From Vibrio intestinalis (GTDB lineage Bacteria; Pseudomonadota; Gammaproteobacteria; Enterobacterales; Vibrionaceae), in NCBI RefSeq assembly GCF_025195085.2, contig NZ_JANAVY020000024.1, forward strand, positions 1-47,803: DNA of 47,803 nt, read 5' to 3'. The translations under genes were made by a program, and so were the position numbers. The notes under the pieces were generated by a model, which was not told where the DNA came from, did not search any database, and saw only the letters and a program-made list of their open reading frames with translations. Of this stretch, positions 32,885 to 40,775 are shown piece by piece (the stretch's first letter is position 1; each line of letters opens with the position of its first letter).

Positions 32885-33919
32885 CTATCTGAATATCACC
32901 TTTTTAAGCGGCGTCATCTCGATTAATTTCACAAAGCCAATTGTGATAATGATGGTCGCAGAGAACACAATTAGGTCACGCATAGGGCCATTCGGCACTT
33001 GCAGCATTCCGAGTATATTAAGCACGGCAATGTTAAGCGGTAAGTGAGCCACGTAGATAGGCAGTGTCCATTTGGCTAGCTTTTGAATCCAAGGTTGATT
33101 ACCCATATTTGGATTCGCTAACAACCATAGGAAGAGACCTGTACCCCATAAGAAAGTACTAAAGTTGTAGTCAATAGAGTTCATTGCCTGCGCTTGTGAG
33201 TGTAGGTAGAAACCTTCACCAAAGTGCAGCGCCATACCCAATGCAGCAATGCCCAGAGCTTTGCCAGAAGAGATTTTGAAATCATGCTGGCGAATCATAA
33301 ACCCAAGGCCGAACATCAGCGTACTGTAGAACGGACCGTTGCGGGTAAAGAAAGGCGATGGAATCTCGGTAAGCCCTTGATAGCTGCCCGCCAATACTCC
33401 ATAAAAGTAAAGCAAGAAGCCAATGGGTAGCAAAACGTTTAATGCTTTAAATCGCACGCATATCGCCGTCACAAAGGCCGCCATGATAAGAGCAGGTAAG
33501 AACCATAAGTGGACTAAACCACCTTCGAGTAGAGAGTCCCATGGGCGACTGGTTAAGTAGTCAAAATAGCCACTGCGCTCAGCCATGTAGCCGTGTTCAA
33601 ACACGACTTGCCAATAGAAAGGTGTTGCCATACAGATCAACGACCAAACGACAAATAGGCGCAGTAATGGTGAAGAATACGCGCCAAATGTCGCCATTGG
33701 GCTTTGAGACATCTTAGGTTGTACGAGATAGCCTGAAATAATAAAGAACAGAGGAACAGCGAAACGAGTCGCTTGGTTAACTATGTAGCCAACCCAAGGG
33801 ATCTCACTCTCACCGTCAATCCAGTAAGTAGTAAATAAAGCACAGTGGAGCACAATCACCGCAAATATGGCGATAACGCGCCCCAGCTCAATGCTCGGGA
33901 TAAATTTTGAATGGTTCAT
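32885..33919 (-). CDS. Acyltransferase-3 family membrane protein (WecH-like)
   Basis: The 344-residue protein has about ten membrane helices and the acyltransferase-3 start S-I-E-L-G-R-V-I-A-I-F-A-V-I-V-L-H-C, with the conserved Arg and His. It resembles inner-membrane O-acetyltransferases such as WecH/YiaH and is a second paralogue of the class in this window (the other at 14712-15668). The ATG at 33919 is preferred; the frame continues to 33982 without membrane or family character. No neighbouring polysaccharide genes reveal the acceptor. Confidence 0.82.
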   Translation of the reverse strand: MNHSKFIPSIELGRVIAIFAVIVLHCALFTTYWIDGESEIPWVGYIVNQATRFAVPLFFIISGYLVQPKMSQSPMATFGAYSSPLLRLFVVWSLICMATPFYWQVVFEHGYMAERSGYFDYLTSRPWDSLLEGGLVHLWFLPALIMAAFVTAICVRFKALNVLLPIGFLLYFYGVLAGSYQGLTEIPSPFFTRNGPFYSTLMFGLGFMIRQHDFKISSGKALGIAALGMALHFGEGFYLHSQAQAMNSIDYNFSTFLWGTGLFLWLLANPNMGNQPWIQKLAKWTLPIYVAHLPLNIAVLNILGMLQVPNGPMRDLIVFSATIIITIGFVKLIEMTPLKKVIFR

Positions 33920-34093
33920 ATTTTCAACACATTTAGAGTAATTAGTCTGGCTGCAATGTATATTAAACAACCGGTTGTGCAACTTGTGTTAAATCAAATT
34001 TTTATCCTGAATAGATTAATAAATATTAATTCTAGAGGCGCATCACGATTCCGCTTTAGGCAACAAGTTTACTGGTTGGACTTGTAAAAAAGT

Positions 34094-34104
34094 ACGGTCG
34101 TGCT
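34094..34104. promoter_or_regulatory. Candidate TetR operator at the tetR promoter
   Basis: ACGGTCGTGCT sits inside the near-palindrome AGTACG-GT-CGTGCT (34091-34104), between a possible -35 (TTGTAA, 34082-34087) and -10 (TAAAAA, 34104-34109) with 16-bp spacing, 35 bp before the tetR ATG. The same 11 bases occur inverted before the hydrolase gene at 34799-34809. Confidence 0.6.
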
Positions 34105-34138
34105 AAAAATAACAAGAACAGAGATGATCGGATAAATA

Positions 34139-34735
34139 ATGAGCAAAGGTCGCATCACGAGAGAAGCCATATTAAGCACAGCGTTTGATTTGGCGAGCAA
34201 ACACGGTTTAGAAAGCTTAACGATTGGCGAGTTAGCCAAGTGTTGTGGTATGTCGAAAAGCGGCCTGTTTGCGCATTTTAACTCGAAAGAGAACTTGCAG
34301 ATTTCGGTACTGGAGTTTGCCAACCTCACTTTTAGAGAGCGGGTGATTGTGCCTGCGAGAGATCTTGGCGATGAAGATATCGAACATAAGTTAAAAGCTC
34401 TGTTAGATAATTGGTTGGGTTGGAATCACTCTTTTCAGGGCAGTTGTATGTTTTTAGATGCTTGGAAAGAGACAGGTGGCTGCAGTTCGCCATTGCAAGT
34501 AGTACTGAAAAAGACCATTGCGGTTTGGCTAGATTACCTAACCATACAGATTGAAAAAGGCATTGAGAACCAGCAATTTCGCAAGGATCTGGATGCTAAA
34601 CAGGCTTGTTTTGAATTGTATGGCCTCTATTTAAGTGCCCATTTGTTTTATTCCATCCAAGGAGAAGCGATCAGCCAGCAACATTTTTGGCAAGGGGTTG
34701 AGCGTTTACTGACAGATTGGCGCGTCGCAAGCTGA
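34139..34735 (+). CDS. TetR/AcrR-family transcriptional regulator
   Basis: The 198-residue regulator has an N-terminal helix-turn-helix (about 6-52; I-L-S-T-A-F-D-L-A-S-K-H-G, L-T-I-G-E-L-A-K-C-C-G-M-S-K-S-G-L-F-A-H-F) and a ligand-binding C-terminal domain with F-Q-G-S-C-M-F-L-D-A at about 98-107. It lies 103 bp upstream of an alpha/beta hydrolase gene on the same strand; both promoter regions carry the same 11-bp operator-like sequence, so it probably represses itself and the hydrolase. The inducer may be the hydrolase substrate or a related lipid or ester (inference). Confidence 0.92.
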   Translation: MSKGRITREAILSTAFDLASKHGLESLTIGELAKCCGMSKSGLFAHFNSKENLQISVLEFANLTFRERVIVPARDLGDEDIEHKLKALLDNWLGWNHSFQGSCMFLDAWKETGGCSSPLQVVLKKTIAVWLDYLTIQIEKGIENQQFRKDLDAKQACFELYGLYLSAHLFYSIQGEAISQQHFWQGVERLLTDWRVAS

Positions 34736-34758
34736 TAAGCTCGCGAGCAAGAATCGGA

Positions 34759-34788
34759 GCGGTTGATTGAATCAATCGCTTAATTTTT
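34759..34788 (+). terminator. Dyad and T-rich tail after tetR
   Basis: AGCGGTTGATT-G-AATCAATCGCT is a 23-base near-palindrome with one mismatched pair, followed by TAATTTTT. It can act as the tetR terminator, or as DNA could be a second regulator site. Confidence 0.55.
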
Positions 34789-34790
34789 CT

Positions 34791-34822
34791 CTCTAAAAAG
34801 CACGACCGTTCGCTTTTTAGAG
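34791..34822. promoter_or_regulatory. Inverted repeat with TetR-operator core upstream of the hydrolase
   Basis: Eleven-bp arms CTCTAAAAAGC (34791-34801) and GCTTTTTAGAG (34812-34822) enclose ACGACCGTTC. The core AGCACGACCGT (34799-34809) is the exact reverse complement of the sequence in the tetR promoter. It ends 16 bp before the hydrolase ATG, so bound repressor would block transcription; in RNA the arms would form a hairpin ahead of the AAGG ribosome site. Confidence 0.6.
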
Positions 34823-34838
34823 AACTAAGGACAGCACC

Positions 34839-35690
34839 ATGAGTGAAAAAATTTACTTTAACACCTCGAATAAGTTCAGCGTAAAGCGCAGTTTAGTCGG
34901 CCTCAGTACACGTCTGCACCATGTATTGGCCCCTAACCATGCCAAGCAAACCGCGCGAAAATTGCTGTTGACGCCAGCGCGTACTCAGCCTAAAAATGCT
35001 GAGCCGCAAGGGTTAGTGAAGGGTGAAGTGATCTCAAACGAAGGGGTATTGACCACATACCAATTGGGTAGCGGCCCAGTATGGGTGTTGACTCATGGTT
35101 GGTCAGGCACGGCAAGCCAGTACTTTCCATTAATGGAGCATATCGCTAGCCAAGGTTTTACCGCGTTGGCTTACGATCACCCTGCGCACGGCACCAGTGA
35201 AGGTGTTTATGGCCATATTCCGGCATTTGTTAGCGGGTTAGAGGCAATTTTAGATAGCGTAGATGACGTAGCGGGTTTAGTCGGTCACAGCATGGGGACT
35301 GCATCGGCGATTGAATGTCACCACATTAAGCTGGTGGATAAGCCATTGTTGTTGATTGCGCCAGTATTGGATTATCTGGACAACTTGTTTGGCAGTGTTG
35401 CGCGCTCTGGTTATTCCATGCGTTTGTTTAATGCGGTTGTAGCCGAAGTTGAAGAGCAATACCGTTACCCAATCCAGTCGATTGATCCGTACAACAAGCT
35501 AAAGCTTCGTCAAGGTAAAACCATTATTGTGCACGATGAAAACGATCGCTTTACTAAGTTTGATGTTTCTCAACGTGCCGCTAATGAGATGGAGAACGTT
35601 CAATTGGTCGCGACGACGGGGCAAGGCCATGGCCGAGTGATGAAGTGTCAACAGGTGATGGACAGCTTTGATAGTTTGAACAGTAACTAG
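34839..35690 (+). CDS. Alpha/beta hydrolase
   Basis: The 283-residue serine hydrolase carries the nucleophile elbow G-H-S-M-G-T (Ser at about 151), the oxyanion segment T-H-G-W-S-G, an acid candidate in H-D-E-N-D-R-F and the catalytic His in G-Q-G-H-G-R. It has no signal peptide. The N-terminal 50 residues are basic and not part of the core fold. Probable ester, lipase or thioesterase activity; the substrate is unknown. It is adjacent to a TetR regulator and preceded by a shared operator-like repeat, which implies inducible expression. Confidence 0.87.
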   Translation: MSEKIYFNTSNKFSVKRSLVGLSTRLHHVLAPNHAKQTARKLLLTPARTQPKNAEPQGLVKGEVISNEGVLTTYQLGSGPVWVLTHGWSGTASQYFPLMEHIASQGFTALAYDHPAHGTSEGVYGHIPAFVSGLEAILDSVDDVAGLVGHSMGTASAIECHHIKLVDKPLLLIAPVLDYLDNLFGSVARSGYSMRLFNAVVAEVEEQYRYPIQSIDPYNKLKLRQGKTIIVHDENDRFTKFDVSQRAANEMENVQLVATTGQGHGRVMKCQQVMDSFDSLNSN

Positions 35691-35727
35691 CAGTTAATCG
35701 TTATTTAAATCAAATAATTAACATCTA

Positions 35728-35750
35728 TAACCGCATTATTGATGTGGTTA
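35728..35750. promoter_or_regulatory. Imperfect dyad upstream of the dicarboxylate transporter gene
   Basis: TAACCGCA (35728-35735) and TGTGGTTA (35743-35750) form an 8-bp dyad with one mismatch and a 7-bp centre, about 85 bp before the start codon; candidate operator of unknown owner. Confidence 0.35.
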
Positions 35751-35771
35751 ACAAATTCGCAAAGTAAAATA

Positions 35772-35828
35772 TTTCCTTAGAGGGTTATGTGGGATCATTT
35801 GAAGTGCCACAAGGCCCTCATAAGGAAA
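35772..35828 (+). promoter_or_regulatory. 5'-leader hairpin sequestering the Shine-Dalgarno of the transporter
   Basis: TTTCCTTA (35772-35779) pairs with TAAGGAAA (35821-35828), which contains the ribosome site, and GAGGG (35780-35784) pairs with CCCTC (35815-35819), a 13-bp stem with one bulged A. Above a TTAT/AAGG internal loop, GTGG (35789-35792) pairs with CCAC (35807-35810). The start codon is at 35835. The fold would inhibit translation until melted or remodelled. Pairing worked out by hand. Confidence 0.6.
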
Positions 35829-35834
35829 ATAATA

Positions 35835-37223
35835 ATGAATAGAAATGATAGTGTTCCATTACCCAGCAATACACGTGAGTGGTTGATAAACCGCAATAGT
35901 CTGATTGTCCTCGCCGACATAGCCCTCTTCGCTACTCTTTACTTTACCCTACCGTTTGACCCACAAGTTGTACTTGGCATTAGCATGCTCACTTTTGTCG
36001 CTATCTTGTGGTTAACTGAAGCGCTACATGTGACCGTTAGTGCGATTCTCGTGCCGATAATGGCGGTGTTGTTTGGCGTATTTGATACCCAAACCGCACT
36101 AAACAACTTTGCTAATTCTATTATTTTCCTATTTTTAGGTGGTTTCGCGCTCGCTGCTGCTATGCATCGCCAAGGCTTAGATAAAGTCATCGCCGATAAA
36201 GTGCTTATCTTGGCTAAAGGCAAAATGAGCGTAGCGGTATTTATGCTATTTGGTGTCACGGCATTACTCTCTATGTGGATCAGTAATACCGCGACTACTG
36301 CCATGATGCTGCCGCTAGTACTTGGCGTGTTAAGTAAAGTGAACTCAGAAAGTGGCCATAAAACCTATGTGTTCGTGTTATTGGGTATTGCTTACAGCGC
36401 CAGTATTGGTGGTATTGCGACGATCGTCGGTAGCCCACCCAATGCCATTGCTGCGGCAGAAGTTGGTTTAACTTTTACTGACTGGATGCGTTTTGGTGTG
36501 CCAACGGCCGCTATATTACTGCCACTTGCTCTTTTGATTTTGTATGTGATTTTAAAACCTCAACTGCAAGGTGAGTTTGAGCTTAACTACGAGCCAGTTA
36601 ACTGGGATAAAGGCAAGGTAGTCACCTTAGGTATCTTTGCTGCCACGGTACTGCTGTGGATTTTCAGTAAGCCAATTAATGCCATGATTGGTGGTTATGC
36701 CAAGTTCGATACCATTGTTGCCTTAAGCGCTATTGTGGCGGTGAATTTTGCTCGAGTGGTTCACTGGAAAGATATTGAAAAAACCGCTGACTGGGGCGTA
36801 TTGCTGCTGTTTGGTGGCGGTATCTGTTTGAGTAACGTACTTAAAGCAACAGGCACGAGTGTGTTCTTAGCCAATGGTTTAACGGAGCTTATTGCTCACC
36901 TTGGTTTCTTCTTTATCGTGGCCGTGATCGCTATCTTTGTGGTGTTCTTAACCGAGTTCGCGAGTAACACGGCCAGTGCCGCGTTGTTAATTCCGGTCTT
37001 TGCCAGTGTTGCTGAAGCCTTTGGTATGTCACCGGTTATTTTGTCAGTGTTGATTGCGGTGGCCGCTTCATGCGCCTTTATGTTGCCTGTAGCCACGCCG
37101 CCGAATGCGATTGTGTTCGGCTCTGGTCATATCCAGCAAAGTGAGATGATGCGCGTCGGGATATTACTGAACATTGCCTGTATTGGTGCGCTGACCGCTA
37201 TTGCGATGTTGTTCTGGCTATAG
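35835..37223 (+). CDS. Sodium-coupled dicarboxylate symporter (VcINDY orthologue, DASS/SLC13)
   Basis: From the ATG at 35835 (AAGGAAAA upstream) the protein is 462 residues, the length of V. cholerae VcINDY, and the sequence as I recall it is very similar throughout. Both Ser-Asn-Thr signatures of the substrate and sodium sites are present at the same positions: S150-N151-T152 (M-W-I-S-N-T-A-T) and S377-N378-T379 (E-F-A-S-N-T-A-S). It imports succinate and related C4-dicarboxylates with Na+ across the inner membrane by an elevator mechanism (known for VcINDY). An in-frame ATG at 35787 lacks a properly spaced ribosome site. A leader hairpin appears to bury the Shine-Dalgarno. Confidence 0.95.
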   Translation: MNRNDSVPLPSNTREWLINRNSLIVLADIALFATLYFTLPFDPQVVLGISMLTFVAILWLTEALHVTVSAILVPIMAVLFGVFDTQTALNNFANSIIFLFLGGFALAAAMHRQGLDKVIADKVLILAKGKMSVAVFMLFGVTALLSMWISNTATTAMMLPLVLGVLSKVNSESGHKTYVFVLLGIAYSASIGGIATIVGSPPNAIAAAEVGLTFTDWMRFGVPTAAILLPLALLILYVILKPQLQGEFELNYEPVNWDKGKVVTLGIFAATVLLWIFSKPINAMIGGYAKFDTIVALSAIVAVNFARVVHWKDIEKTADWGVLLLFGGGICLSNVLKATGTSVFLANGLTELIAHLGFFFIVAVIAIFVVFLTEFASNTASAALLIPVFASVAEAFGMSPVILSVLIAVAASCAFMLPVATPPNAIVFGSGHIQQSEMMRVGILLNIACIGALTAIAMLFWL

Positions 37224-37247
37224 CGCTCAACTCACAGTAATGCATCA

Positions 37248-37280
37248 AACGGCTTTAGTTGCTCACTAAGGCCGTTTTTT
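37248..37280 (+). terminator. Terminator of the transporter gene
   Basis: A 12-bp stem (AACGGC-T-TTAGT / ACTAA-G-GCCGTT, one wobble) with a 5-nt loop and TTTT tail, 25 bp after the stop. Confidence 0.85.
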
Positions 37281-37383
37281 TATTGTTGCTATGTATAACG
37301 CTGGGTCAAGGCGATAAGCGGCTGTCTATTTACGACGGCTCTCGTTACAATGCGCACAGAATAAATCATGGTTGAGACAGTAG

Positions 37384-37842
37384 ATGAAAATTTGGGTAGA
37401 TGCGGACGCGTGTCCGGTAGTGGTTCGCGATATTTTGTTTCGAGCGGCGCAAAGAACAGGCGTAGAAGTTACTTTGGTGGCGAATCAGTTTATTCGTACG
37501 CCAGCGGCTCCCAATGTCACCATGATGCAAGTGCAAGCGGGCTTCGATGTTGCCGATAATGAAATCGTAAAACGCGTTGAGCAAGGGGATATGGTGATCA
37601 CTAGTGATATTCCATTGGCCGATGAAGTCATTACTAAAGGTGGCCATGCGCTTAGCTCTCGCGGTGAACTGTTTACCAAAGAGAACATTAAATCTCGCCT
37701 CAACATTCGTGATTTTATGGAAACGATGCGCAGCAGCGGTATTCAAACCGGTGGCCCTGCGCCATTGAGCCAAAGCGACCGACAGCAGTTTGCCAATCAA
37801 CTTGATAAGTGGTTAGTGCAATGGCAACGCGCACAAAAATAA
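37384..37842 (+). CDS. YaiI/YqxD family protein (DUF188)
   Basis: The 152-residue protein equals E. coli YaiI in length and shows the family signature W-V-D-A-D-A-C-P-V at residues 4-12, plus V-I-T-S-D-I-P-L-A-D and S-S-R-G-E-L-F-T near the middle. The acidic cluster suggests a PIN-like nuclease fold, but the function is unknown. Monocistronic, with its own start after the transporter terminator. Confidence 0.93.
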   Translation: MKIWVDADACPVVVRDILFRAAQRTGVEVTLVANQFIRTPAAPNVTMMQVQAGFDVADNEIVKRVEQGDMVITSDIPLADEVITKGGHALSSRGELFTKENIKSRLNIRDFMETMRSSGIQTGGPAPLSQSDRQQFANQLDKWLVQWQRAQK

Positions 37843-37936
37843 CGTTTATGCATCTAAGTTCATTTTTGTAGCTAAGTTCAAATACTTACTCATATTATCC
37901 AGTTAAGTTGTCTACTGAGTTAGCGAGGTAGACAAC

Positions 37937-38455
37937 ATGAGCACCATCCCCACCACCAAATCCCAGTTACTAGAAGCCATCAATCAAGCATTTAATAAAC
38001 TGATGGCCGATTATCAAACCATACCCGACGCTCTCTGCCGAGAAATCGGTGTCGAAGGCAACATCAAAGGGACACAAGTCTCGGTTGCTGATACGGTGGC
38101 CTATCTAATTGGCTGGGGGCAACTTGTTTTAAAATGGCACCAACGTGAAGCGCAAGGCCTTGAGGTAGACTTTCCAGAAACGGGTTACAAATGGAATCAG
38201 CTTGGGGCGTTGGCTGAGCATTTTCACCGCCAGTATCACGATTGGGCATACAGCGATTTACTCTACGAGTTTGAATGCACCACTCAGGCTCTGTTAGATC
38301 TGATTGAAAGCAAAACCGATCATCAGCTTTATCATCAACCTTGGTATCAGCAATGGACCATGGGAAGAATGATTCAGTTCAATACTTCCTCCCCAATGAA
38401 AAATGTCCGCACTAAAGTGCGTAGATTCAAGCGTCAACACCTTGCGCTGCCATAG
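37937..38455 (+). CDS. ClbS/DfsB-family four-helix protein (DUF1706)
   Basis: The 172-residue protein closely resembles E. coli ClbS (170 residues) as I recall it: K-G-T-x-x-S-V, A-Y-L-I-G-W-G-Q-L-V-L-K-W, T-G-Y-K-W-N-Q-L-G and P-W-Y-x-x-W-T-x-G-R-M-I-Q-F-N-T-S-S-P are all in order. ClbS hydrolyses the cyclopropane warhead of the genotoxin colibactin and so protects the producer. No polyketide cluster is in this window, so this is a stand-alone family member, perhaps defending against foreign genotoxins or acting on another electrophile (inference). GAGGT precedes the ATG. Confidence 0.9.
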   Translation: MSTIPTTKSQLLEAINQAFNKLMADYQTIPDALCREIGVEGNIKGTQVSVADTVAYLIGWGQLVLKWHQREAQGLEVDFPETGYKWNQLGALAEHFHRQYHDWAYSDLLYEFECTTQALLDLIESKTDHQLYHQPWYQQWTMGRMIQFNTSSPMKNVRTKVRRFKRQHLALP

Positions 38456-38699
38456 TCTCCCGCGTTGACATGGCTTTAACTCTATAAATTCATGTTATTT
38501 TTAGTGATTTTTCTCACTAATTGGACGTAATTGTTTGTTCCGAGCGTATTTTATTCTTTATCTGTTGTATTTTAGGTCAACAGATAAAAACCGTATCCGA
38601 TTGATATGGTTTAAAAAACGAAAATAAAAACAGTACCAGTCTGGAAAAGCAATGTGGTGATTTCGAACTACAACACGGTTGTATTCCAAGGAGAGAAAA

Positions 38700-39326
38700 G
38701 TGGAAAACAAGTGGGAAGAATTTGCCAAAAATTTCGAAACCAGCAACAACTATGTTGTTGGTATTAAAGACATAAAGCGCGTTAAGCAGCGCTTGAAAAA
38801 ACATACCGACGTTGGTGCCATGTTAGAGCTGGGTTGCGGCAACGGCACTTATACAGAGTGCTTTGTTGAGCAAGCAGAGCGAATAGTGGCTACCGATCTC
38901 TCTCAACCTATGCTTGAAGTGAGCAAAATTCGCTTTGAGAACGAGCCGAAAGTGATCGTTGAGCAAGCTGATTGCTTTGCTCTGCGCTATGAAGACAACA
39001 GTTTTGATACTGTGTTTATGGCGAATTTGCTGCATGTCATTCCTAACCCTGTCAGCGCACTTGAAGAGTGTTTACGTGTGTTAAAGCCCGGAGGCCAACT
39101 GATTGGTGTCAGTTTTACTCTGCATAATATGAATTGTTTCAATAAGCTGCGCCTTAAATACCGCTACTGGCGCAAGTATGGCTTCAAGAGCAATAACACG
39201 GCCGTGATGACACCCGTGCTCGCCCATGAGCTAGCGGCGACTGCAGGCTTTCAAGATGTCAGTACTGAGATGCACGGTAAGCGAGTAAAAGCGGTCTATT
39301 TCACCGCCTTTAAATTGGATGAATGA
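38700..39326 (+). CDS. Class I SAM-dependent methyltransferase
   Basis: A GTG start at 38700 is chosen because AAGGAG (38688-38693) lies six bases before it; the longer frame from TTG at 38679 would include the ribosome site. The 208-residue enzyme has motif I L-E-L-G-C-G-N-G-T at about 42-50, motif II V-A-T-D-L-S, and post-motifs in the F-D-T-V-F-M-A-N-L-L-H-V and L-R-V-L-K-P-G-G segments typical of UbiE/Methyltransf_11 proteins. The substrate is unknown. A second methyltransferase follows 22 bp downstream, so the two are probably co-transcribed. Confidence 0.88.
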   Translation: MENKWEEFAKNFETSNNYVVGIKDIKRVKQRLKKHTDVGAMLELGCGNGTYTECFVEQAERIVATDLSQPMLEVSKIRFENEPKVIVEQADCFALRYEDNSFDTVFMANLLHVIPNPVSALEECLRVLKPGGQLIGVSFTLHNMNCFNKLRLKYRYWRKYGFKSNNTAVMTPVLAHELAATAGFQDVSTEMHGKRVKAVYFTAFKLDE

Positions 39327-39348
39327 GTTAAGTGAGTAATATCCATCG

Positions 39349-40089
39349 ATGAGTGATGTCTACGATCGCGAGATCTCTTTGCATTATGCGGCTTATCGTC
39401 CGCCGATTCATAACATGATCATAGCGCAGTATCTTGCTCAGCTAGAACCGTTTAATCAGGGGCTCGATATTGGCTGCGGTGCAGGAGCATCCACTTTAGC
39501 TATAGCTCCTATCTGCCAGCAAGTGGTTGGCATTGACCCAAGTGAAGCGATGATCGAGCAAGCAAAGCCAGCCAAGAACATTAGTTATTTGGTCGGGACG
39601 GGCGATGATATCTCTTTGACAAGCGGCAGCGTGGATCTGGTGACGTTTGCCGGCTCATTACCTTACGCAAAGTCAGCGCCTTTGATTGAAGAATTACGCC
39701 GCGTATGCAGCCCTAATGCTAGGGTAGTGGTGTATGACTTTGAAGTGCAATATCAAACATGGTTAGATTTGCTTGGCGTTGAAGTGGCGCCGAGAACCTC
39801 CGATTATAACCATGCAATCAACTTCGATGATTGCCCAGAATTTACACCAATCGCAACTAAAAAAGAGCGGCTGCTTTTACCGGTTGAGGTTACTCAACTG
39901 GCGCATTTGCTCTGTTCCTCTGAAAAGAGATACGTTGGCTTAAAGCAGCGCTTTGGTCAGGCAAACTGTTTTGAGTTGTTGGTGCAAGCGCTAAAAGCAC
40001 AGTGCTCACACCAAGCTGATTTCATTGAGCTTGAAATTGATTGTTATTATTCGGCTTATCTCATTAATACTGATTCGCCATCTGAATAA
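39349..40089 (+). CDS. Class I SAM-dependent methyltransferase (second of pair)
   Basis: The 246-residue protein has motif I L-D-I-G-C-G-A-G-A at 39-47, V-V-G-I-D-P-S for motif II, and V-D-L-V-T-F-A-G-S-L-P-Y for the motif IV region. It is not closely similar to the upstream methyltransferase, so the pair is probably not a recent duplication. The Shine-Dalgarno is weak, suggesting translational coupling over the 22-bp gap. It ends one base before the stop codon of the convergent 211-residue gene. Substrate not inferable. Confidence 0.85.
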   Translation: MSDVYDREISLHYAAYRPPIHNMIIAQYLAQLEPFNQGLDIGCGAGASTLAIAPICQQVVGIDPSEAMIEQAKPAKNISYLVGTGDDISLTSGSVDLVTFAGSLPYAKSAPLIEELRRVCSPNARVVVYDFEVQYQTWLDLLGVEVAPRTSDYNHAINFDDCPEFTPIATKKERLLLPVEVTQLAHLLCSSEKRYVGLKQRFGQANCFELLVQALKAQCSHQADFIELEIDCYYSAYLINTDSPSE

Positions 40090-40090
40090 C

Positions 40091-40726
40091 TTAGCGCAAC
40101 CCGAGTAAGTAGTAGCAACCTAATTCGCAATCTTCTGATTGCCATACCATAGGAAACAAAGCCGTTTCTTTTAGTAATGGGCGAATAGAGTCCGATGTGC
40201 TGCGAATATCGTCGACTTGTAAGCGTCCAAAAAGGATGGCGATGAGGTTGTCTACAGGTTTAGATTGCTCGACCTGTTTGAGGTCATCAGTGACATAGAA
40301 GCGTGAAGAATACCCAATGAAATTGCGCACATCGGCAACATCGAAGTGATTATGAGGTTCTAGGCAAGCTTGCGCGAGGCGTTGGTAAAACTGCAAACAT
40401 TTGTCTTTGTGATCGTCTTGTAGGTAGAGCAAGTTGTATTCTTCGCTGATGGTATCAACAAAAGGTAATTGACTGGTTTTAGGTGACCATACCAACAATA
40501 GATCAGGTTGAGTGTCATCAAGCCATTGAGGGGTAATGTCAGACCAAGTAAGCCAGTACTTACTCTCTATGGTTAGCTTATCTGGCAGGGTAGAGTGTTG
40601 ATCATCTAATACAATGAACAGGCGAACTGGGTCGGGTTCGCAAGCGGGTTCAACAGTAGATTCAAACAAAATGACAATTCCTTGTTTATGTGACGAGATT
40701 CCATGCGCCATAAACTCATGCTTCAA
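40091..40726 (-). CDS. Unknown 211-residue protein, TTG start inside a hairpin
   Basis: The TTG at 40726 is favoured because GGAGG lies six bases before it; the first in-frame ATG (40711) is too far from that site. The protein is acidic and soluble, without signal peptide, membrane helices or a motif I recognise (D-D-T-Q-P-D-L-L-L-V-W-S-P, D-V-R-N-F-I-G-Y-S-S-R-F-Y). It is downstream of the leucine-rich-repeat lipoprotein gene on the same strand with a 49-bp gap, so the two may form an operon, and its stop is one base from that of a convergent methyltransferase gene. The ribosome site and start sit in a 14-bp hairpin. Confidence 0.7.
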   Translation of the reverse strand: MKHEFMAHGISSHKQGIVILFESTVEPACEPDPVRLFIVLDDQHSTLPDKLTIESKYWLTWSDITPQWLDDTQPDLLLVWSPKTSQLPFVDTISEEYNLLYLQDDHKDKCLQFYQRLAQACLEPHNHFDVADVRNFIGYSSRFYVTDDLKQVEQSKPVDNLIAILFGRLQVDDIRSTSDSIRPLLKETALFPMVWQSEDCELGCYYLLGLR

Positions 40727-40752
40727 GGAAGTCCTCCCCCTTAAAGCATGAG
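40715..40752 (-). promoter_or_regulatory. Hairpin displaying the Shine-Dalgarno in its loop and burying the TTG start
   Basis: On the minus strand CTCATGCTTTAAGG pairs with CCTTGAAGCATGAG (14 bp, one T-G wobble) around the loop GGGAGGACTT. The loop carries the ribosome site; the TTG start is in the 3' arm. It begins 24 bp after the stop of the upstream lipoprotein gene. No T run follows, so a simple terminator is unlikely. Confidence 0.6.
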
Positions 40753-40775
40753 TGATGATAACTTAAATCGATGGG

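Noticed and set aside
35787..35834. Upstream in-frame ATG for the dicarboxylate transporter
   Set aside because: The GAGGG before it is only about two bases away, and VcINDY begins at the later Met; the region is better read as a structured leader.
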